64,000 bases of DNA from positions 1 through 64,000 of the forward strand of contig JAGWYS010000002.1 in assembly GCA_018969225.1 (NCBI GenBank). Direction: 5' to 3'. Position 1 is the first letter of the stretch; the number at the start of each line of letters is the position of its first letter. Below are positions 19,324 through 29,183 of the stretch, in pieces. The notes beneath the pieces were generated by a model. It was not told the DNA's origin, made no database searches, and saw only the letters and a program-made list of their open reading frames with translations. Position numbers and translations under genes: made by a program. This DNA is from Gemmatimonadota bacterium (GTDB taxonomy: Bacteria > Gemmatimonadota > Gemmatimonadetes > Gemmatimonadales > Gemmatimonadaceae).

Positions 19324-22320
19324 TCAAAAGCTGCTCCCGCGCAGGGTCTGCCGGTCGTAGTTGAACTTCAGCTCCGGCTGGGCCTTGAGGGCGATGAAGA
19401 AGTTGAACGCGAAGTTCCCGTTGGGCGTCTGCGACAGCGAAAAGACGGCGTTCCAGTCGTGCATCTGGCGTTGCAGCCCCACCTGCTGGCTGGCGAAGCG
19501 GGCCCTGACCACGTCGTACTGGGTGGACCACTGCACCGCCCAGTTCGGGGTGAGCCCGAAGGAGGTGTTGGCCGTGACGTTCTGCGTGGGCGGCTGGATG
19601 AACACCGGGGCCCCGATGGCGCTCTGCCCGGACGTGAGCCCGGCGGCGGGGGCGCTCTGGGCGTTGAACACGCACTGATCGTAGGCGAGGATGCCGAAGA
19701 CCCGCTGGGCCTCACACAGCTTGACGGGATCGTTGAGGATCTGGGTCCCGCCACGGGGCGGCCGCTGACGGGCGGCGTTGTACTGGATGCTCAGGTTCCA
19801 CCCATCCCCCTGGGGAAGCGCCATCTGCATGCCGCGCATGGCCCCGCCGCCGGCGGCGTTCATCTGGCGGGCCGTGCGATCGACATCCACGCGGGCGGCG
19901 GGCACCTGCCCGGTGCTGTCGGCGCCCTCGAGGGAGGTGCGCCGCCCGAAGAGCCGCCCCACCAGCGCGAAGATCCCGGACTTGCCGTTGAGGGAGAAGC
20001 TCACGCCCATGTCGGCGCGATACGGACTGAAGGTGGCCGTGTCGGACATCGGATCGCCCTGGAACAGGTCGTACGACGTCCGGAAGTCGAGCCCCGGCAG
20101 GAGGTCGGTGCGCGCCGAGATGGCGAAGGTGCGGTCGGTGAAGCCGTTGCCCGTGGTGTCGGCCCGGACGAAGTCATACGTGAGCGGCGAGAAGTTGAGC
20201 GAGAGGAGCTTGATCTTGCGCCCGCCCTCGCCGGCGGACTCCCCGGCGGAATCCTCGGCGGCGCGCAGCTTGGCCTCGAGGTTGGTGGAGAGATTGAGGG
20301 AGATCCGGTTCTGCGCCAGCGCCCCGAGATACCCCACGCGGGAGCGCCCGAGGGCCGCGAGGTAGTCGTCGCTCACGGACGCCGCCGGGGAATAGCTGTA
20401 GCTGACGGCGGGGGTGATGGAGTGGCGCAGCGCGGCGACGGGCCCGAGCCCCGGCAGGAGGGCGTAGAGCGTGGGGGAGGCGCTGACGGCGTAGCTGAGG
20501 CGCTTGGACTGGCGCACCCAGCGCCCGCCGCTGCGCTCCGTGCGCACGAACAGGCCGGAGGCGCCGTCCACGTTGGCCACCGAGACCGACGGCGAGAGGT
20601 TCCAGGTGCCCTGGAAGAACCGCGGGAGGTTGAAGGAGGTGGTCCAGTCCAGGTTGGTCTCGAACGTGCGCGCAAAGATGCGCGTGGCGCGCTGGGCCGT
20701 GTCGCGCACCCCAACGATGAGCCGCTCCTCCGGGAAGTCGCGCAGCTGCTCAGTGAGCGAGAAGCTGTTGTTCCACTGGAAGTCGAGGATCTTGAGCGGC
20801 GTGTCGAAGCTCAGCTGCGTGCTGCGGCGCCCGGCGTTGAACCGGGTGCTGTCCACGCCGCCCCCGGGGCGGCCGGCGTAGACGAAGGGGAACTGGATCC
20901 CCTGGTCGATCCGTTGCTGGGTGGAGACGCCCAGCCGCAGCGACGGGGTCCACGCCACGGGGCCCGCCTGCAGCGTGCCGGTGGTGACGTTGAGGGAGGG
21001 GAACTCCATGTCCACCTGACTCCGCCCCGGGTACTGCACGCGACCGCCGCCCAGGTTGATCGACGCCGGCCCCAGGCGTGTCTGGTAGTTGAGCTGGGAG
21101 CGGATGGTGGCGTTGGCCGCGACCGGATTGATGGTGGTGGCGCGCTGGACCAGGGTGTTCTGCACCCAGTTCAGGCGCGCGGTCAGCCGCGTCTCGCGGG
21201 AGAAGTCCTGGTTGTGGTTCCAGGTGATCGACGTGTTGCTGACGCCGTTGCGCTGGCCCATGTACGACACGGCGGTCTCGCCGCTGACGAAGCGGTCGAG
21301 CCAGCGGTAGCGCCATTCGGCGTTCCCCCGGATGAAGCCCGGGTCCACGTCGGTGCCCCGCGAGCCGCTGCGCCAGTCCATCGAGACCTCCGCGTTCATG
21401 TAGTCGTTGATCGCGAAGAAGTAGCCGATGTTCTGCACGCTGCGCCGGTAGCTCGGGCTGTTGCGGAACAGCTCCGCGACGCCGAAGTTGGGGGTGAGGA
21501 TCCCGCTGCGGCGCCCCCGGCGCACGTCCTGGAAGAAGAAGGGGATCCAGAACACCGGCACCTCGCCGATGTACAGGACCCCGGGGCGCGCCACCATGAC
21601 GTTTTCCGAGACGAACTTCATCTCGCGGGTGGCGAAGTGGAAGTGCGGCTCGGCATGCTCGCAGTAGGTGAACGACCCGTCGCGGGCGAACACCATGTGG
21701 CGCCCCTGGACGAGCGTGTCGGCCACGAGGGTGCCCTGCTGCGCGCTCAGGAACAGCCGCTGCCCGCTGACCACGGACGTGGAGAAGGCGCCGGTGACCC
21801 CCTGGCGCCCCTCGAGGTCGTACTCGATGCGGCTGCGCCCCACGAAGTCGTCGGCGTCCGGCTGCGTGGCGTCACGCAGCAGCACCGTGTCGCCCGTGGC
21901 GACCACCCGCTTCAGGCTGTCGCTGTAGGCGATGGTGTCGCCCACCAGCATGGTTTCGTCGCGCTGGACGGCGGCCGGGAGGCCGGTGAGGCGCAGCTGC
22001 CGGGTGCGCGCGTCGTAGCGCACGGTGTCCCCCTGGAACTGGACGGCCCGGTAGCCGGCGCGATCGAGCAGCGCGCGCATCTGCGAGTCCGGCGGGGTCC
22101 ACTCGAAGAGCGCGCGGTCCTTGCTGAGGGCGCGGACCGAATCGCCGGCGGCGGAGCGCCCCGCGGCGGGGCGCTTCCCATCCGGTCGCGCGGCGCCGAC
22201 GGCGGGTCGCGCGCCCCCCGCCTGCGCGCGGACCCCCGCAGGCAGCGCGACCGCGAGCCCGGCCACCACGAGCGCCACCAGCCGACGCGCCCGCTCCCGC
22301 CGGCCCTCCCGCACCCTCAT
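19324..22320 (-). CDS. lptD: LPS-assembly protein LptD-like (OstA domain + beta-barrel)
   Basis: Start MRVREGRRERARRLVALVVAGLAVALPAGVRAQ (signal peptide), OstA-like YRAVQFQGDTVRYDARTRQLRL..VGDTIAYSDSLKRVVATGDTV, GVLYIGEVPVFWIPFFFQDVRRGRRSGILTPNFG. Confidence 0.85.
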   Translation of the reverse strand: MRVREGRRERARRLVALVVAGLAVALPAGVRAQAGGARPAVGAARPDGKRPAAGRSAAGDSVRALSKDRALFEWTPPDSQMRALLDRAGYRAVQFQGDTVRYDARTRQLRLTGLPAAVQRDETMLVGDTIAYSDSLKRVVATGDTVLLRDATQPDADDFVGRSRIEYDLEGRQGVTGAFSTSVVSGQRLFLSAQQGTLVADTLVQGRHMVFARDGSFTYCEHAEPHFHFATREMKFVSENVMVARPGVLYIGEVPVFWIPFFFQDVRRGRRSGILTPNFGVAELFRNSPSYRRSVQNIGYFFAINDYMNAEVSMDWRSGSRGTDVDPGFIRGNAEWRYRWLDRFVSGETAVSYMGQRNGVSNTSITWNHNQDFSRETRLTARLNWVQNTLVQRATTINPVAANATIRSQLNYQTRLGPASINLGGGRVQYPGRSQVDMEFPSLNVTTGTLQAGPVAWTPSLRLGVSTQQRIDQGIQFPFVYAGRPGGGVDSTRFNAGRRSTQLSFDTPLKILDFQWNNSFSLTEQLRDFPEERLIVGVRDTAQRATRIFARTFETNLDWTTSFNLPRFFQGTWNLSPSVSVANVDGASGLFVRTERSGGRWVRQSKRLSYAVSASPTLYALLPGLGPVAALRHSITPAVSYSYSPAASVSDDYLAALGRSRVGYLGALAQNRISLNLSTNLEAKLRAAEDSAGESAGEGGRKIKLLSLNFSPLTYDFVRADTTGNGFTDRTFAISARTDLLPGLDFRTSYDLFQGDPMSDTATFSPYRADMGVSFSLNGKSGIFALVGRLFGRRTSLEGADSTGQVPAARVDVDRTARQMNAAGGGAMRGMQMALPQGDGWNLSIQYNAARQRPPRGGTQILNDPVKLCEAQRVFGILAYDQCVFNAQSAPAAGLTSGQSAIGAPVFIQPPTQNVTANTSFGLTPNWAVQWSTQYDVVRARFASQQVGLQRQMHDWNAVFSLSQTPNGNFAFNFFIALKAQPELKFNYDRQTLRGSSF

Positions 22321-23081
22321 CCGCCCTCGGCGAGCGACCGCCGCTCCCGACGCCCGGCGATGACGCGCGACAGCGTGATGGAGACCTCGTAGAGCAGGTA
22401 CAGCGGGATCGTGAGGGCGACCAGGCTGGTGGGGTCGCCCCCGGGGGTGATGATCGCGGCGGCGAAGAGGCACCCGATCGCCGCGTGGCGGCGGAAGCGC
22501 GCCAGGAAGCTGGGCTGGACGAGGCCGAGCGCCGTGAGGAGCGCGATGAGCACCGGGAGCTCGAACACCGCGCCGAAGGCGAGGCACATGGCCATGACGA
22601 AGCCGATGTACTCGCGCACCGTCGGGAGCATGTCCACGGCCTCGCTCTGGAAGCTCGCGAAGAAGCCGAGCGTGACGGGAAGCACGTAGAAGTACGCCAG
22701 CGCCATCCCCGCCGCGAAGAGCAGCGCCGCCCCGACCAGCGCGGGGATGACGACGCGACGCTCGTGCCGGTAGAGCGCCGGGGAGAGAAAGCCCCACACC
22801 TGCCACGCGATCACGGGGGAGGCGGCGATCAGCCCGAGCGTGATCGACGCGTCCATCGCGATGTCGAAGAGGTCCCCGGGGTGCGTGACGATGAGCTTCC
22901 GGGTCAGGTACGGCTGGATCGGCCGTGCCAGGATGCCGACCACGTCCACCCGCTTCGAGAGGAGCAGCCAGAAGGAGACGCCGAAGCCGATGAAGAGCGC
23001 GACGGCGATCTTGAACAGGCGGACGCGCAGCTCCTCGAGGTGCTCGAGGAACGGCATTTCGGCGGTCTCGGTCGGTGCCAC
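22317..23081 (-). CDS. tatC: Sec-independent translocase TatC
   Basis: MPFLEHLEELRVRLFKI, multiple TMs, FGAVFELPVLIALLTALGLV. Confidence 0.96.
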   Translation of the reverse strand: MAPTETAEMPFLEHLEELRVRLFKIAVALFIGFGVSFWLLLSKRVDVVGILARPIQPYLTRKLIVTHPGDLFDIAMDASITLGLIAASPVIAWQVWGFLSPALYRHERRVVIPALVGAALLFAAGMALAYFYVLPVTLGFFASFQSEAVDMLPTVREYIGFVMAMCLAFGAVFELPVLIALLTALGLVQPSFLARFRRHAAIGCLFAAAIITPGGDPTSLVALTIPLYLLYEVSITLSRVIAGRRERRSLAEGG

Positions 23082-23103
23082 GGGACGGACCTTCCTGTGG
23101 TCC

Positions 23104-24108
23104 CTAACGGAGCGTCTTCAGCTGCTCGGCGGCCAGCGCCGCCTCGTCACTGCGCGGATACCGCGCAATGACCTGCTGCAGCAGCTGCCGGGCCTGGGGC
23201 ACGCTCCCCTCGCCGACGGCCAACTGGGCGCGCTTGTACAGGGCGTTGGGCGCCATGCGGCTGTCGGGATACGTGGCCACCACGGCGGCGTATGCCGCGT
23301 CGGCGGCGGCCCCCTTCTTCTCCTTGGCCAGCGTCTCGGCAATCCAGTACTGCGCTTCCCCGGCCAAGTCATGGTCCGGGTAGGTGACCAGCAGCTCCTG
23401 GAAGAGCGTGCGCGCCGTGGCCGTGCTTCCCCGGGTCAACTGGTCACGCCCGGCCGTGAAGAGCTGATTCGGCCCAGGCACCCGCGGCGCCGGCGGTGCC
23501 GCGGCGGAGTCTTCCCGGCCCGCAGGTCGCCCCTTGCCAGCCCCCCCCTTGTCGGCAGACGCGCGGTCGGCGCGCCCCCCTCCCTCCCCGCTCCGTCCGG
23601 GATCGCGCCCCGCGCCGCGGTCGCCGCCCCTGTCGGATCCCTTGTCCGGGGCCTTGTCGCCCCCCCGGTCCGCCGATGCCTCGCCGGTGGCGGCGGGATC
23701 GCTGGGCGGCACCGCCATCCAGACGGGTGCCGCAGCCCGGGCCTCCTCGATTTCCGCGCGCAGGCGGGCAATCGTGGCCGTGGACTGCCCCAGCAGGGTC
23801 TGCACCTGCAGGATCTGCTCACGCACCGCGCGCATGTCCCCGCGCTGGTCCCCCTGCATGGCCACCGTGCGGGCGCTCAGCCGGGCAAGGGAGTCCCCTA
23901 CCACCCCGAGCTGCTGCAGCAACCGGACGGCCGCGTCCTGCTGGGCCTGGTGGTTGCGGGCCAGCTCGGTGCGCAGGGTGGCCAAGTCGCCCTGAAGGAC
24001 CCGCAGGTCGCCGCGCGTGGCCACGCACCCGCCGGCAAGGGCGAGGGCGAGGGGGAACGCGGCGGCGAACCGGGGCCAGACGCGCCCGGCGGGAGCGCGC
24101 TGGATCAC
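23104..24108 (-). CDS. Tol-Pal system protein CpoB/YbgF-like
   Basis: Follows pal; coiled-coil N-terminal region and C-terminal TPR typical of YbgF (NQLFTAGRDQLTRGSTATARTLFQELLVTYPDHDLAGEAQYWIAETLAKEKKGAAADAAYAAVVATYPDS). Confidence 0.87.
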   Translation of the reverse strand: MIQRAPAGRVWPRFAAAFPLALALAGGCVATRGDLRVLQGDLATLRTELARNHQAQQDAAVRLLQQLGVVGDSLARLSARTVAMQGDQRGDMRAVREQILQVQTLLGQSTATIARLRAEIEEARAAAPVWMAVPPSDPAATGEASADRGGDKAPDKGSDRGGDRGAGRDPGRSGEGGGRADRASADKGGAGKGRPAGREDSAAAPPAPRVPGPNQLFTAGRDQLTRGSTATARTLFQELLVTYPDHDLAGEAQYWIAETLAKEKKGAAADAAYAAVVATYPDSRMAPNALYKRAQLAVGEGSVPQARQLLQQVIARYPRSDEAALAAEQLKTLR

Positions 24109-24668
24109 GGCGTACGGAGCTGGTCGCCGCCAGCGAGGATCTCGAACTCGTCCCGGCGGTTGCGGCTGTACGCCTCCTCGGTGGCCCCCGTCACGGCTGG
24201 CCGCTCGCGGCCGAAGGAGGCCGTCTCGATCCGCCCCTCCTCGACACCCCGGTCCACCAGATAGCGCTTGGCCGCCTCGGCGCGCCGGCGCCCCAGCGCG
24301 ATGTTGTACTCGTCGCTCCCCCGCTCGTCGCAGTGTCCGGCGATGCGGATGCGCACCTGCGGGTTGGCGTTGAGCACCGCGAGCTTGGCGTCGAGCGCGG
24401 CGCGCGCGTCATCGCGCAGCTCGTCCATGTCATACTCGAAGTAAATCGTCTCCAGCAGGCTGGCACGCGCCGCCGCCACCTTGGCACGGTACTCCTCCAT
24501 GGTGTCGCGCGGCGCCGCGGGCGGAGCGGCGACGGGACGGGCGGGTGCCGCCGGCGCCGGGGCCGGGGCCGGGGCAGCCACGGGTGCCGGCTCAGGCTTC
24601 TTGCGGCACCCCGCGATCGCGAGGATCGGGGCAACCGCCAGCAGGACCGCACGGGAGGGACGACGCAT
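24105..24668 (-). CDS. pal: Peptidoglycan-associated lipoprotein Pal (OmpA family)
   Basis: Lipobox AILAIAGC; IYFEYDMDELRDDARAALDAKLAVL...VRIRIAGHCDERGSDEYNIALGRRRAEAAKRYL. Confidence 0.95.
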   Translation of the reverse strand: MRRPSRAVLLAVAPILAIAGCRKKPEPAPVAAPAPAPAPAAPARPVAAPPAAPRDTMEEYRAKVAAARASLLETIYFEYDMDELRDDARAALDAKLAVLNANPQVRIRIAGHCDERGSDEYNIALGRRRAEAAKRYLVDRGVEEGRIETASFGRERPAVTGATEEAYSRNRRDEFEILAGGDQLRTP

Positions 24669-24747
24669 GTCCACGTTCTCCGGAGAGGGAGGGAAGGGGG
24701 AGGCGAAACCGGGAAACTGCAGGGACGGCCGGCGCCGGGGCAACGCG

Positions 24748-26148
24748 CTACGGCGCCAGCCGCGGGGACCACGCCGCCAGCCGGCACTCCTTCCCGCACG
24801 GAAGCTGCCGAGTGCGGCCGGTTTCGACGTCGGCAATCCAAAGCTGGCGCGTCCCCGAGCGTGTGGACGTGAAGACCAGGTGCCGGGAGTCGGGCGCCCA
24901 CGACGGATCGTCGTTGCGCCCCACGTCCGTCACCTGCCGCACGGTCTGGTCGCGCAGGTTGATGGTCATGATGTGAAACGTGCCGCCGTTGCGCGACTGG
25001 ATCGCCACGAGCCGGCCATCGGGCGACCAATCCGGGCTCGCCCGGTAGTCCCGATCACCGAAGGCTGCCGCCGTCAGCAACTCCACGTTCGCACCGTCGA
25101 CATCGGAAATATACACTTCGGGATGACCGGAACGGTCGGACATGAAGGCCAGGCGCGCCCCGTCCGGACTGAAGGCGGGTTGCGTGCTGGCACGCCCGCG
25201 CCCCACCGTGATACGCCGACCCTCGCCGCCGCCGAGCGGCAGCGCCACCAGGTCGGTGCCGTCGGCCGTGCCGCGGGCATACACCAGCAGGCGCCCGTCC
25301 GGCGACACGGCCGGGGTGGTGTGCTCCACCCCGACACCGGCCGCCAGCGTGCGCACGCCGCCGGTGGCGAGGTCCTTCAACAGAATCGGATTGCGGGCAC
25401 CGTCCAGCACGCTGTACACCAGCGCCCGCCCGCCGGGGAGCCATTGCGGAGACATCCCGGCGGGCGTCACCGGCACGAGGTTCTCACCGTCGCTGTCCAC
25501 GGTCCAGACGCGCCCGTCGCGCGTGAAGGCGATCCGGGTCTGGGCGATGCCCCGCTCGCCGGTGATCCACTCCTCAACGGCGTCCGCCACCCCGTGCACG
25601 GCCATGCGCCACGCGGGCGCCAGCGCCGGCGCGGGCAGGGGCACGTCGCGCGCGGCGATCACCGCCTGCCGCCCCACGTCGTGCAAGGTCACGCGCACCC
25701 CGCCCGTCGGAAGCGTCACGGCGTGCACCGCGACGTCGGCGCCGACCTTGGCCATCACGGCGTAGGCCGGGGGCGCGGTGGCGGGCCCGCCCAGACGCGC
25801 GGCAATCACCGAGAACCGGTCGCTGAAGTCCAGATCACGGGTGAGCATGGCCGTGATGGAATCGCCGGCGCTCCCCCCCACGGGGAGCACCACCACCGCC
25901 ACCTTCTGCCCTGGACGGTACTGCAAGCCCAGACGAACACCGGGGGGCTGCGCGACGCCCCCGCCCCGCTGGGCCGCCACGGGCGCCGCGCCGGCAACGG
26001 TCATGGCCACGGCCGCCCCAGCCAGGCGCACCGCCACGCGTCGGCGCCCCCACGGCCTACCGGCAAGGGTGCGGACGAGCGCGCGCCAAGCGCCCCGGTG
26101 ACCGGGGAACGGCGCGGCGGCATCGGCGTCACTGTGGGCGTAGCGCAT
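24748..26148 (-). CDS. tolB: Tol-Pal system beta-propeller protein TolB
   Basis: WD40-like PD repeats (RIAFTRDGRVWTVDSDGENLVPVT; QPAFSPDGARLAFMSDRSGHPEVYISDVDG; SPDWSPDGRLVAIQSRNGGTFHIMTINL). Confidence 0.9.
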   Translation of the reverse strand: MRYAHSDADAAAPFPGHRGAWRALVRTLAGRPWGRRRVAVRLAGAAVAMTVAGAAPVAAQRGGGVAQPPGVRLGLQYRPGQKVAVVVLPVGGSAGDSITAMLTRDLDFSDRFSVIAARLGGPATAPPAYAVMAKVGADVAVHAVTLPTGGVRVTLHDVGRQAVIAARDVPLPAPALAPAWRMAVHGVADAVEEWITGERGIAQTRIAFTRDGRVWTVDSDGENLVPVTPAGMSPQWLPGGRALVYSVLDGARNPILLKDLATGGVRTLAAGVGVEHTTPAVSPDGRLLVYARGTADGTDLVALPLGGGEGRRITVGRGRASTQPAFSPDGARLAFMSDRSGHPEVYISDVDGANVELLTAAAFGDRDYRASPDWSPDGRLVAIQSRNGGTFHIMTINLRDQTVRQVTDVGRNDDPSWAPDSRHLVFTSTRSGTRQLWIADVETGRTRQLPCGKECRLAAWSPRLAP

Positions 26149-26947
26149 AGTCGAAGGTGAAGTAGACCACCAGCACATCATCTTGCCAGCCGGCGGGCAG
26201 GCGACCGAAGCCGCGGGCCGCCCCCACCGACTCCACCGCGCCGGCGGCATCCAGATCGTAGAGGCGGTCGCCGGACGGGCGCACCACCTCGATGTCCGAG
26301 ACCGACCCGTCGCGATGGATCAGGAAGCGAACTTCGGCCACCAGCACCGCCGAGGTGCGCCGCGGGGACCAGTTGCGGGCCAGTTGGCGGACGATGTTGG
26401 CCAGATACCCGGGAAAGGGGAAGGCGATCCCATCGGTGCGCACGTTGGCCACGTCCGCCCCCTTTCCGCCAGTGGCCCCGGCACGCGCCTTGGGCAGCGC
26501 GGTGCCGGTGGCCGCGGCATCCTTCGGGCGCCCCGCGTTTCGGGTCCGCACCGGGGACGGCGTGGCTCTCGGTGCGGGACGCTCCTTCGGCTTGGGGGGC
26601 TTGGCCGGCGCGGCTGGAGGCGGCGGCACGCGCTCGGCGCCACCGAGCTCCGGGGCCGCCGCCGGCGGCGCCGGGTCGGGAGGCCCCACGATGCCCGCCT
26701 GACGAACCCCGGCGGGTGCACCCACCAGTTCCACCCGGTAGACGGGAGGACGCGCGGGCGCCGGACGGGATCCCACCCACCAGGCTGCCGCCAGCGCCGC
26801 CGCATGCGCCGCCAGGGAGGCCACCAACCCTGCGCCAAGGCCCCCGCCCCCCGCAGCCCCTCGACGGGTCGGAGCGCCGGTCACGCTCCGCCCGGGAGCG
26901 CGGCTCGGGGCACGCTCGTCACTGCGGCGACTCGGGCTCCGCCACAA
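26129..26947 (-). CDS. TonB/TolA-like energy transducer
   Basis: N-terminal TM, Pro/Lys-rich region (PAKPPKPKERPAPRATPSPV), C-terminal TonB-like domain (LVAEVRFLIHRDGSVSDIEVVRPSGDRLYDLDAAGAVESVGAARGFGRLPAGW). Confidence 0.85.
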   Translation of the reverse strand: MWRSPSRRSDERAPSRAPGRSVTGAPTRRGAAGGGGLGAGLVASLAAHAAALAAAWWVGSRPAPARPPVYRVELVGAPAGVRQAGIVGPPDPAPPAAAPELGGAERVPPPPAAPAKPPKPKERPAPRATPSPVRTRNAGRPKDAAATGTALPKARAGATGGKGADVANVRTDGIAFPFPGYLANIVRQLARNWSPRRTSAVLVAEVRFLIHRDGSVSDIEVVRPSGDRLYDLDAAGAVESVGAARGFGRLPAGWQDDVLVVYFTFDYALRPQ

Positions 26948-27332
26948 GCCCCACCTCGGTGATCCCCTGCGCCTTCATCGCCGCCACCAGGCGCACGACG
27001 GTGCCATACGGCACGCCCTCGTCCGCCCGCAGGTAGACGCCGCCCCCGCCCTTCCGCTCGACGAGCGCCTTCACGCCCCCCGCGAATTCCTCGAAGGCGA
27101 AGGGGACGTCGTCCACGAAGATCCGCCCGTCCCGATCCACCGTCACCACCACGCCGCTCTTGGGCTCGAGCGGCGCCACGTCGGCCCGCGGCAACGCCAC
27201 ATCCACGCCCCCCTGCATGATGGGGGCGGTGATCATGAAGATCACCATCAGCAGCATCATCACGTCGATAAGGGAGACCACATTGATCTCCCCGTTGACC
27301 GCCAGCCGCTCCGTGCGCCGCCGCCCACGCAC
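26919..27332 (-). CDS. tolR: Biopolymer transporter ExbD/TolR
   Basis: NGEINVVSLIDVMMLLMVIFMITAPIMQGGVDVALPRADV. Confidence 0.93.
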   Translation of the reverse strand: MRGRRRTERLAVNGEINVVSLIDVMMLLMVIFMITAPIMQGGVDVALPRADVAPLEPKSGVVVTVDRDGRIFVDDVPFAFEEFAGGVKALVERKGGGGVYLRADEGVPYGTVVRLVAAMKAQGITEVGLVAEPESPQ

Positions 27333-27335
27333 CGG

Positions 27336-28088
27336 TCAGATCCGCCCGTCGCGCGCCATGAGGGCGATCAGCTCGGAGCCGAACCCGTCCAGCGCGACAT
27401 CCAGCCGGTTGAGGCGGGCGGCGAACAGGTTGTAGGCGAAGGCCGCGGGGATCGCCACGGCCAGCGCGGCGGCGGTGGCCACCAGCGCGATGGCAATCCC
27501 GGGCGCCACGGCGCCGATGTTCCCGCTTCCCTTGGCGGCAATCCCGGTGAACGCCTGGATGACGCCCAGGACCGTCCCCAACAGGCCGATGAGCGGGCTG
27601 ACGCTGCCCACTGTGGCCAGCCACGGCACGTACTGCGACAGCCGCTCACGCTCCCGCCCGCTCTCGGCGTCCAGCACGAGCCGCAGCGCCTCGACCTGCG
27701 CCGCCGACAGGCGGGCCGAGCGGTCCGCGGTGCCGGCCAACGCAGGGCGGGTGTCCGCGATGAACTGCATCGCCCGGGCGAACACCACCGTGAATCCGCT
27801 GGGCGCCGCCCGGGCCGCCACCTGCATGGCCTCCTCCACGGAGGCGGCCTTCGTGAAGTCGCGCAGGAACGCCCCGGCTCGCGCCTCCGCCCGGGCGAAC
27901 ACGCGCCACTTGGCGAACATGATGCCCCACGACAGCAGTGACAGCGCGCCCAGCACCGCGAGCACGCCCTTGGTCACGCCGTCACTGCCGGCCACGAGCG
28001 CGAGGAGCGATTCCGGCGACGTGGACGCGGCTGCCACCACACCCTGCGGCAGCAGGGACAGCGCCCCGGTGCCTCCATCTGGCCCCAT
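27336..28088 (-). CDS. tolQ: MotA/TolQ/ExbB proton channel
   Basis: Start MGPDGGTGALSLLPQG at 28088; YVPWLATVGSVSPLIGLLGTVLGVIQAFTGIA...GIAIALVATAAALAVAIPAAFAYNLF. Confidence 0.94.
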   Translation of the reverse strand: MGPDGGTGALSLLPQGVVAAASTSPESLLALVAGSDGVTKGVLAVLGALSLLSWGIMFAKWRVFARAEARAGAFLRDFTKAASVEEAMQVAARAAPSGFTVVFARAMQFIADTRPALAGTADRSARLSAAQVEALRLVLDAESGRERERLSQYVPWLATVGSVSPLIGLLGTVLGVIQAFTGIAAKGSGNIGAVAPGIAIALVATAAALAVAIPAAFAYNLFAARLNRLDVALDGFGSELIALMARDGRI

Positions 28089-29059
28089 CACGACCCCGCG
28101 GGGCGACCCCGGGCCGCCGCAAAGTGCCGGTAGGTGGCCGCCAGCCCCTCGGCGAGCGTCGTCCCGGGGCTCCAGTCGAGCACGGCGCGGGCCTTGTCGA
28201 CGGCCAGCGCGGAACGCTCGATTTCGCCAGGGCGCGCCGGGGCGAGCTGCACCGGCGTCTCGACGCCGGCGCACCGCTGCAGCTCGGCCGCCAACTCCAG
28301 CACCGAGGTTTCCCGCCCGGTGCCGATGTTGAACGCCCGCGCCCCCAGGGTGCCCGTTGGCGGGAGGGGACGGGTGGCTGCCGCCAGATTGGCCGAGGCG
28401 ACGTCCCCCACGTACACGTAGTCGCGCGTCTGCCGGCCCGTGCCGAACACCGTGAGTGGCTGCCCGTCCAGCAGGCGACTGCAGAAGATGGCCACCACCC
28501 CCGCCTCGCCGTGCGGGTCCTGCCGCGGCCCGTAGACGTTGCCGTAGCGGAGAACCACGGCCTCGATGCCATGCACGCGGCCGTAGTACGCGAGGTAATG
28601 CTCCGCCGAGAGCTTGGCGATGCCGTAGGGCGCCTCCGGGTTGGTGGGCGTCTCCTCCGGCGAGGGCGGCTCGGCGAAGGCACCATACAGGGCTCCCCCG
28701 GTGGATGAGAACACCACGCGGGTAGGCGCCCCGCTGCGCCGGACGGCCTCCATCAAGTTGATGGTGCCCAGGATGTTGATGGTGGCGTCCGCAACAGGAT
28801 CGGCGACGCTGTTCCGCACGTCGATCTGCGCAGCCAGATGGCAGATCACGTCGAACCGCCCCGCCTCCACCAGCGCCGCTGCCGCGGGGGAGCCCACATC
28901 CTCCCGGACGAAGCGCGCCCCAGCCGGAACCTGCTCGGCTCGGCCGCTGGACAGGTTGTCCAACACCGTGACCGCCCACCCGTGCGCCAGGAACCGGTCG
29001 GCGATATGCGACCCGATGAACCCCGCCCCACCCGTCACGAGCACCGTCCGCGCCATCAC
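28088..29059 (-). CDS. NAD-dependent epimerase (UDP-glucose 4-epimerase family)
   Basis: VLVTGGAGFIGSHIADRFL, CHLAAQIDVRNSVADP, YGIAKLSAEHYLAYY, LRYGNVYGPRQDP. Confidence 0.9.
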   Translation of the reverse strand: MMARTVLVTGGAGFIGSHIADRFLAHGWAVTVLDNLSSGRAEQVPAGARFVREDVGSPAAAALVEAGRFDVICHLAAQIDVRNSVADPVADATINILGTINLMEAVRRSGAPTRVVFSSTGGALYGAFAEPPSPEETPTNPEAPYGIAKLSAEHYLAYYGRVHGIEAVVLRYGNVYGPRQDPHGEAGVVAIFCSRLLDGQPLTVFGTGRQTRDYVYVGDVASANLAAATRPLPPTGTLGARAFNIGTGRETSVLELAAELQRCAGVETPVQLAPARPGEIERSALAVDKARAVLDWSPGTTLAEGLAATYRHFAAARGRPAGS

Positions 29060-29183
29060 GCCACCCCCTCTCGACTCCCAGGTTGACCCGCCCCTGTCGC
29101 GTTCGCCCGCAATCTACACGCCTGACGGCGCTGAGTTCGGACATTAGCGCGACGCGAACACCACACCGGCGCTCCAACGCCAA

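Noticed and set aside
19459-22392. Plus-strand 977-aa ORF
   Set aside because: Antisense of lptD; no domain, biased composition.
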